Assembly: GCA_021647585.1 (NCBI GenBank)
Contig: JAKIUK010000075.1
Coordinates: 1 to 18,979, forward strand
Reading direction: 5' to 3'
DNA: 18,979 nt
Origin: Methylococcaceae bacterium
Lineage (GTDB): Bacteria > Pseudomonadota > Gammaproteobacteria > Methylococcales > Methylomonadaceae
Part shown: in pieces, positions 15,435 to 18,979 of the stretch
Layout of the letters: the number at the start of each line of letters is the position of its first letter
Numbering within the stretch: the first letter of the stretch is position 1
The notes under the pieces: generated by a model
Told to the model about the DNA's origin: nothing
The model's database searches: none
The model's input: the letters and a program-made list of their open reading frames with translations, nothing else
Made by a program: the position numbers and the translations under genes

Positions 15435-16169
15435 TTAATCGAAATTTTTCCTTATTTCCACTTCAATCGCTTGCATGTAACGTAATATAGCTGATTCTGT
15501 CTTAGCAGAAATGTTTAAAAATTCACAGCCTATTCGATGCGTTTTATTCGGTTTATTTGGGTTAAGTGGGTAGTTACTACGAATAATAATGGAAATATTA
15601 TGAGTATCTGTATGATTTAGAACTAATTGACAATCTTTGAATATTGTCGATGGCATTAAAGGTTTTGCTATTTCTTTTGTTTCACTAAGAATTGAAACCC
15701 CGGTCGCACTGAGGTCAAAGAGTCTCAGCGGCAGAATTTCTTCTGTGTCTTCAGCAGTTTCTGCAATAGTAATAGTGCAAAAACTGTCTTTTGATAAAGG
15801 TGATCTTACCCGGTAATAATTGCGGCGCTGAACCCAGTAAATTTGCTCAGGAATTTTCATGGATAGTGAAGGTTGGCCTAATTTACCCGCCCTTTTTATA
15901 CCTCGTCCTTCGAATAAAACTTTAATGCCATGATGGTCAGCTTTGCAATCAACTATGCCTAAACTGAGCAGTTCATTGTTAAGATATTCTTTGGGTCCGC
16001 AGTCAATGGTTAGGCGTTGTTTTTTTTCATCGATATCTATAATGGCGGTTAAAAAAGATTGGTTTTCTCCAAAATTAGCAGCAATTAGGCATTTTTCGGC
16101 CGCAAGGGTTTTTAAATGCAGCAGCGTTTGTTTTGGATTCTTGACTAAATATTCTGAAAGGTTTTGCAT
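15435..16169 (-). CDS. YcgR-like PilZ-domain c-di-GMP receptor (copy 1)
   Basis: A 244-residue cytoplasmic protein with a YcgR-type N-terminal domain (about 1-110, including FLTAIIDIDEKKQ, TIDCGPKEYLN and KVLFEGRG) and a C-terminal PilZ domain. The c-di-GMP-binding signatures are both present: QRRNYYR (Arg115, Arg116, Arg120) and DLSATG (152-157). In enterobacteria YcgR with bound c-di-GMP slows the flagellar motor; here the target is unknown. It is a clear paralogue of the next gene upstream and lies three bases before xseA, with which it is probably co-transcribed. Confidence 0.9.
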   Translation of the reverse strand: MQNLSEYLVKNPKQTLLHLKTLAAEKCLIAANFGENQSFLTAIIDIDEKKQRLTIDCGPKEYLNNELLSLGIVDCKADHHGIKVLFEGRGIKRAGKLGQPSLSMKIPEQIYWVQRRNYYRVRSPLSKDSFCTITIAETAEDTEEILPLRLFDLSATGVSILSETKEIAKPLMPSTIFKDCQLVLNHTDTHNISIIIRSNYPLNPNKPNKTHRIGCEFLNISAKTESAILRYMQAIEVEIRKNFD

Positions 16170-16347
16170 GAAAATTATGCTAATTTATTATTGATTAGCT
16201 GATAAAAGAATCGGTAAAGGCATAGCTTGAAGGAATATGGGTTGTGCTTTTTAACTCAGTCTTGATCTAGAGCTAAAGATATTTCAGTTTAAAGACGAGA
16301 GAAAGGTGTTGTTGCTTTCAAGGAAGCGTAGTCTGAATAAGACTTTT

Positions 16348-17088
16348 TTATATTTCCTTTTGCTTGAGTTCACGTTCAATATTTTGCATGTAACGTAGAA
16401 TTGTCGATTCAATTCTAGGGTTGCTATTAGTAATACGGCAGCCAATACGTTCTGATTTTCCCGGGTTATTAGGATTAACTGGTAATTTATGGCGAACTTC
16501 AAATGAAATATTCAGATCATCTTCGTCACTAAGTACAAGTGTGCAATTTTCAAACTGTGCTGAAGGTACAAGTTGATTAGAAAATTCAGTTTCATCATTC
16601 ACTATAGCAAAACCACTAGCACTTAGATCATGAAGTTTTAGCTTTAGTGTCGTTGTTTCTTCTGTTTCCTGATTTGTAAAAGTGACTGCACAATAACTGT
16701 CTTTTGATAATGGAGATTTGATCCTGTAAAATTGCCTTCTTTGTACCCAGTGGATTGAACTGGGGATTGCTACAGTAAACGCGGGTTGGCCGAGTTGTCC
16801 CGCTTTTTTTACTTTTCTACCTTCAAACAGGACTTTGATACCTTTATATTCTGTAGCACATTTTATTATGGCACTGTCCAGTAATTTTTTATTTAGGTAT
16901 TCCTTAGGACCACAATCGATAGTGATTGTTTGGTTTTTTTCATTTATATCCATAATTGCTGTTAGAAAAGTATCTTTTTCACCTTTTCCAAAAGCAGCCG
17001 AAATCAAACACCTTTCTGCTGATAACAAGTTTAAATATGAAAGAACCTGTTTTGGGTTCCTAACTAGATACTTGGCATTGTCATCCAT
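16348..17088 (-). CDS. YcgR-like PilZ-domain c-di-GMP receptor (copy 2)
   Basis: A 246-residue paralogue of the downstream PilZ protein, with the same architecture: YcgR-like N-terminal domain (NPKQVLSYLNLLSAERCLI, TIDCGPKEYLN, KVLFEGRK) then PilZ with QRRQFYR (Arg117, Arg118, Arg122) and DLSASG (154-159). The two copies align end to end without gaps of note, which indicates tandem duplication. The 178 bases between them hold no gene I can support. First gene of a minus-strand cluster leading to xseA and the M23 peptidase. TATAAT lies only a few bases before the ATG; whether this is a -10 or chance is unclear. Confidence 0.9.
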   Translation of the reverse strand: MDDNAKYLVRNPKQVLSYLNLLSAERCLISAAFGKGEKDTFLTAIMDINEKNQTITIDCGPKEYLNKKLLDSAIIKCATEYKGIKVLFEGRKVKKAGQLGQPAFTVAIPSSIHWVQRRQFYRIKSPLSKDSYCAVTFTNQETEETTTLKLKLHDLSASGFAIVNDETEFSNQLVPSAQFENCTLVLSDEDDLNISFEVRHKLPVNPNNPGKSERIGCRITNSNPRIESTILRYMQNIERELKQKEI

Positions 17089-17109
17089 AAGAAATTATAG
17101 TTTATCGTT

Positions 17110-17150
17110 CAGGTTGAATGTTTATATTGTAGAATAAAACCTGTTTTTTT
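17110..17150 (+). promoter_or_regulatory. Terminator-like hairpin in the leader of the SMR gene
   Basis: CAGGTT (17110-17115) pairs with AACCTG (17138-17143) around a 22-base loop and is followed by seven T residues. It lies about 20 bases before the SMR start codon. This could be an attenuator, or the T-run may be chance. I do not see the conserved motifs of a guanidine riboswitch, the usual regulator of SugE/Gdx genes. Confidence 0.3.
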
Positions 17151-17171
17151 GCATCTTAAAAGGGGAAATAG

Positions 17172-17498
17172 ATGGGATGGGTGTTTTTATTTGCAGCGGG
17201 CTGTGCTGAAATTATTTTTGCTGTAAGTCTAAAATATAATGAAGGGTTTACAAAAATGTATCCGAGTATTATTACCATGACTTCAGGAATAGCCAGTTTT
17301 TATCTGTTAATGCTGGCTATAAAGACATTACCGTTAGGCACTGCATATGCAATATGGACAGGTATGGGGGCTGTCGGAGTGGCAATACTAAGTATTTATC
17401 TTTTTAATGAATCAACTGATTGGCTCAGGATGGCATCAATTAGTTTAATTGTTATTGGGATTGTCGGACTTAAACTGACACATGTTGAATTTGGCTGA
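17172..17498 (+). CDS. sugE: Small multidrug resistance (SMR) family exporter, SugE/Gdx-like
   Basis: A 108-residue inner-membrane protein with four helices (about 3-21, 29-50, 57-79, 84-104), the standard SMR size. The essential membrane glutamate is Glu13 in GCAEI. GTAYAIWTGMGAVG matches the SugE subtype; EmrE-type pumps read WSG at that place. SugE/Gdx proteins export guanidinium as antiparallel dimers. Whether this one has that substrate is inference. AGGGG eight bases before the ATG is a good ribosome-binding site. Its TGA is followed directly, with no spacer, by the TusB start codon, so it is the first gene of a three-gene operon with sulfur-relay proteins, an unusual partnership. Confidence 0.9.
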   Translation: MGWVFLFAAGCAEIIFAVSLKYNEGFTKMYPSIITMTSGIASFYLLMLAIKTLPLGTAYAIWTGMGAVGVAILSIYLFNESTDWLRMASISLIVIGIVGLKLTHVEFG

Positions 17499-17792
17499 AT
17501 GTTACATTTAATTTTTCAATCGCCTATTGCGCATTCAGTGTTACAACGTATTGAAAGTGGGGATGATGTTGTTTTTTTTGAAAACGCAGTTTTTAGGCTT
17601 AATAGAGACACTATTTTAAGCTCTGAATTAAAGCAAATGCTTAATAATAACGTTCATTTGTGGGTATTAAGTGCAGAGCTTGATACCCGAGGAATTCAGA
17701 TCGATGAGTTGATCCAAGGGGTTGAAGCCATTGATTTTGTTGGTGTTGTTAAGCTGACAGAAAAAAACAAGGTGATTCGGTCATGGAGTTGA
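17499..17792 (+). CDS. tusB: TusB/DsrH-family sulfur-relay protein
   Basis: A 97-residue protein starting MLHLIFQSP, as is typical of TusB/DsrH, with GDDVVFFENAV, a VHLWVLSAELDTRGI segment and a short C-terminus ending in Trp-Ser. In E. coli TusB forms the TusBCD hexamer that passes persulfide sulfur to TusE for 2-thiolation of tRNA wobble uridine. No cysteine is present, so it cannot carry sulfur itself. TusC and TusD, normally encoded just upstream, are absent from this operon. It abuts the SMR gene and overlaps tusE by ten bases. Confidence 0.85.
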   Translation: MLHLIFQSPIAHSVLQRIESGDDVVFFENAVFRLNRDTILSSELKQMLNNNVHLWVLSAELDTRGIQIDELIQGVEAIDFVGVVKLTEKNKVIRSWS

Positions 17793-18115
17793 TTATAGAA
17801 GATGTTGTTTTAGAAACAACGGAAGAAGGTTTTTTATTAGATTTAAATGATTGGAATGAAGCTATTGGGGCTGAAATGGCAAAATTAAATGGTATTGAAA
17901 TAACCCGTTCTCATTGGGAAATTCTTTTTTTTATTCGACATTATTATCAGACATTTAAACATTTACCTAATACGCGTGTTTTTACCAAGGCGATAAAAAA
18001 AGAGTTTGGGGAAGAGAAAGGAAATAGTCGATATTTGCATAAATTATTTCCGCAAGGACCGTTAAAATATGCATGTAAAATAGCCGGCTTACCTAAACCG
18101 CCAACATGCTTGTAG
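17783..18115 (+). CDS. tusE: TusE/DsrC-family sulfur carrier protein
   Basis: A 110-residue protein with the DsrC fold. It has DLNDWNEAIG, ITRSHWEILFFIRHYYQTF, PNTRVFTKAIKKEFG and the C-terminal arm KIAGLPKPPTCL, with penultimate Cys109. A second cysteine, Cys98, lies eleven residues earlier, the spacing seen for the two redox cysteines of DsrC proteins that work with sulfite reductase; E. coli TusE has only the last one. It therefore has DsrC-like redox capacity though no dsrAB is in view. The ATG at 17783 follows AAGGTGA. No insertion typical of some DsrC homologues is seen. Either tRNA thiolation or a wider sulfur-transfer role is possible. Confidence 0.9.
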   Translation: MELIIEDVVLETTEEGFLLDLNDWNEAIGAEMAKLNGIEITRSHWEILFFIRHYYQTFKHLPNTRVFTKAIKKEFGEEKGNSRYLHKLFPQGPLKYACKIAGLPKPPTCL

Positions 18116-18144
18116 ACAAGGATATGAAAGGAATGAAGCTATTG

Positions 18145-18537
18145 TTATTCTCCTTTAAACCGGTGGATTTGCCGTCTTTGTTTTTTATTGGGTTTGATTT
18201 CGCGTTCTGAGTGGTTAATTAATGTGCGTTTTTCTTTTTCCAGGATAATTTGTTGCTGCCTTTTATTAATGCTTTCAGCGTCTTCCTGATATAGTAAAAT
18301 AGCTTCTTTTGCAGGTCTACGATGACTATTGATTGCTAAAACTATCAGCTTCCAATGGTAAGGCTCTTTAGTGATAGAGATGAGCGTACCTTGTTTCACT
18401 TCTCTGGATGGTTTACATCTTTGACCATTTATATGGACTTTGCCACCCGATACAGCATCAGCTGCCTGTCTGCGTGTTTTAAAAAAACGTGCAGTCCACA
18501 ACCATTTGTCAATACGAATAGAGTCTAAATCTGCCAT
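18145..18537 (-). CDS. hslR: Hsp15, S4-domain ribosome-associated heat shock protein
   Basis: A 130-residue protein, close to the usual 133. The S4 RNA-binding domain occupies about residues 7-70 (IRIDKWLWTARFFKTRRQAADAV, GGKVHINGQRCKPSREVKQG). A charged helical, lysine- and arginine-rich tail follows. In E. coli it binds 50S subunits carrying stalled nascent chains and helps recycle them. It converges with tusE, with 29 bases between the stops, and stands alone here. No clear Shine-Dalgarno precedes the ATG. Confidence 0.93.
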   Translation of the reverse strand: MADLDSIRIDKWLWTARFFKTRRQAADAVSGGKVHINGQRCKPSREVKQGTLISITKEPYHWKLIVLAINSHRRPAKEAILLYQEDAESINKRQQQIILEKEKRTLINHSEREIKPNKKQRRQIHRFKGE

Positions 18538-18573
18538 AGTTTAAAGTTGAGCCTAATAGTTGTTAGGAAAGGA

Positions 18574-18579
18574 ATTATA
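18574..18579 (-). promoter_or_regulatory. Candidate -10 box of hslR
   Basis: A perfect TATAAT on the minus strand lies 37 bases before the hslR start codon. No good -35 stands at 17 bases; the nearest is TTGGAT at 19. The leader between contains a small hairpin (CCTAA/TTAGG, 18552-18567). Confidence 0.35.
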
Positions 18580-18799
18580 GCGTGTGCCGGAAACCTTGAT
18601 CCAAATGATTTAGAGGAGTATACCACTGGTTGTTTTTACCTTGTCTCTCAGGAAAAACACCTAAATTAGAGAAAAGCAATACACAACAAGTCATTATTTT
18701 TCAGTCTGTCATATCTGATTTTATTGACCGAAACAACCGACTATTATAAAAACCTTGTTACTGAATATAGCTTTAGCGTTAGAATAGTTCAATTATAAG

Positions 18800-18811
18800 T
18801 CAGCATGCTGA
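18800..18811. promoter_or_regulatory. Perfect 12-bp palindrome upstream of the last gene
   Basis: TCAGCATGCTGA lies 45 bases before the start codon of the last gene, flanked by AT-rich arms that are partly symmetric. It could be an operator. The rest of the gene-free stretch 18538-18856 shows only the hslR promoter candidate and no RNA gene or ORF I can support. Confidence 0.3.
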
Positions 18812-18856
18812 ATTTTATGTTTGTTATTTTACGTCTAAAATATGGGGTAATGGAAA

Positions 18857-18979
18857 ATGAATCTTGAGAAAGTCATTTTTGGGTTTTTTGTAGTACTCGC
18901 TTTGACATTGAATTTTGGCTTTTTTCTAGGGGAGATGGATAATCCGGCCCATCATAGTGTATTTGAGTTATTTGCAGTG
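18857..18979 (+). CDS. N-terminus of a small membrane protein (partial)
   Basis: ATG at 18857 opens a frame that remains open to the window edge (41 codons). It begins MNLEKVIFGFFVVLALTLNFGFF, a first membrane helix, followed by GEMDNPAHHSVFELFAV. From memory this resembles a family of short conserved proteobacterial membrane proteins of unknown function (possibly DUF6394) often found near potassium-transport genes; I cannot confirm that here. GGGG about ten bases upstream may serve as ribosome-binding site. Confidence 0.65.
   Translation, partial: MNLEKVIFGFFVVLALTLNFGFFLGEMDNPAHHSVFELFAV

Noticed and set aside
16330..16350. Plus-strand terminator between the two PilZ genes (AGTCT/AGACT stem then T-run)
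   Set aside because: No plus-strand gene ends there; both flanking genes run on the minus strand, where the T-run is not downstream of the stem. Likely chance.
18124..18156. Imperfect hairpin (AAAGGA/TCCTTT) between tusE and hslR
   Set aside because: The stem has bulges, there is no T-run on the plus strand, and it overlaps the hslR coding end, so it is not called a terminator.
1..18979. CRISPR arrays, tRNA or rRNA genes, integrases or prophage genes
   Set aside because: No regularly spaced repeats, tRNA cloverleaf signatures, rRNA sequence or recombinase proteins were seen on either strand.

Overview
The window looks like chromosomal DNA of a gammaproteobacterial (type I, Methylococcales; perhaps Methylobacter-like) methanotroph. 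The basis is AT-rich DNA, gammaproteobacterial housekeeping proteins (XseA, Hsp15/HslR, TusB/TusE), and a serine-cycle block of malyl-CoA lyase plus the two malate-CoA ligase subunits, which type I methanotrophs carry beside their RuMP pathway. The genus assignment is inference; no rRNA or methane monooxygenase gene is present.

Layout. (1) 1-8610, minus strand: a four-gene signalling operon, transcribed as TonB-dependent receptor -> YfiR/DUF4154 periplasmic protein -> about 1630-residue CHASE8-type hybrid histidine kinase carrying three receiver domains, an Hpt, a PAS, a GGDEF and an EAL domain -> HDOD protein. A fragment of an unknown plus-strand gene ends at 70. (2) 8611-9226: a regulatory stretch with a candidate 6S RNA gene (about 8865-9024) and a strong sigma70-like promoter overlapped by a perfect dyad ahead of mclA. 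(3) 9227-12431, plus strand: mclA-mtkA-mtkB, which activate malate to malyl-CoA and split it to glyoxylate and acetyl-CoA. A miniature inverted-repeat element (12437-12555) lies between the mtkB stop and its terminator. (4) 12641-13165, plus strand: an unidentified small membrane protein. (5) 17088-13220, minus strand: two tandem paralogous YcgR-like PilZ proteins, then xseA and an M23 (LytM) peptidase, with tight spacing or overlap from the second PilZ gene on. (6) 17172-18115, plus strand: SMR transporter (SugE-like), TusB/DsrH and TusE/DsrC in one tight operon. (7) 18145-18537, minus strand: hslR. (8) 18857-end: the start of a small membrane protein cut by the window edge.

How it fits together. 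The main signal is c-di-GMP. In Pseudomonas YfiBNR, the periplasmic protein YfiR restrains the CHASE8-containing diguanylate cyclase YfiN. Here a YfiR homologue lies directly upstream of a CHASE8-type membrane protein that combines a full phosphorelay with apparently intact c-di-GMP synthase and phosphodiesterase domains. A TonB-dependent receptor stands where an outer-membrane input would be expected. The two PilZ proteins elsewhere in the window are plausible c-di-GMP readers. The serine-cycle operon and the sulfur-relay/SMR operon appear functionally separate from this.
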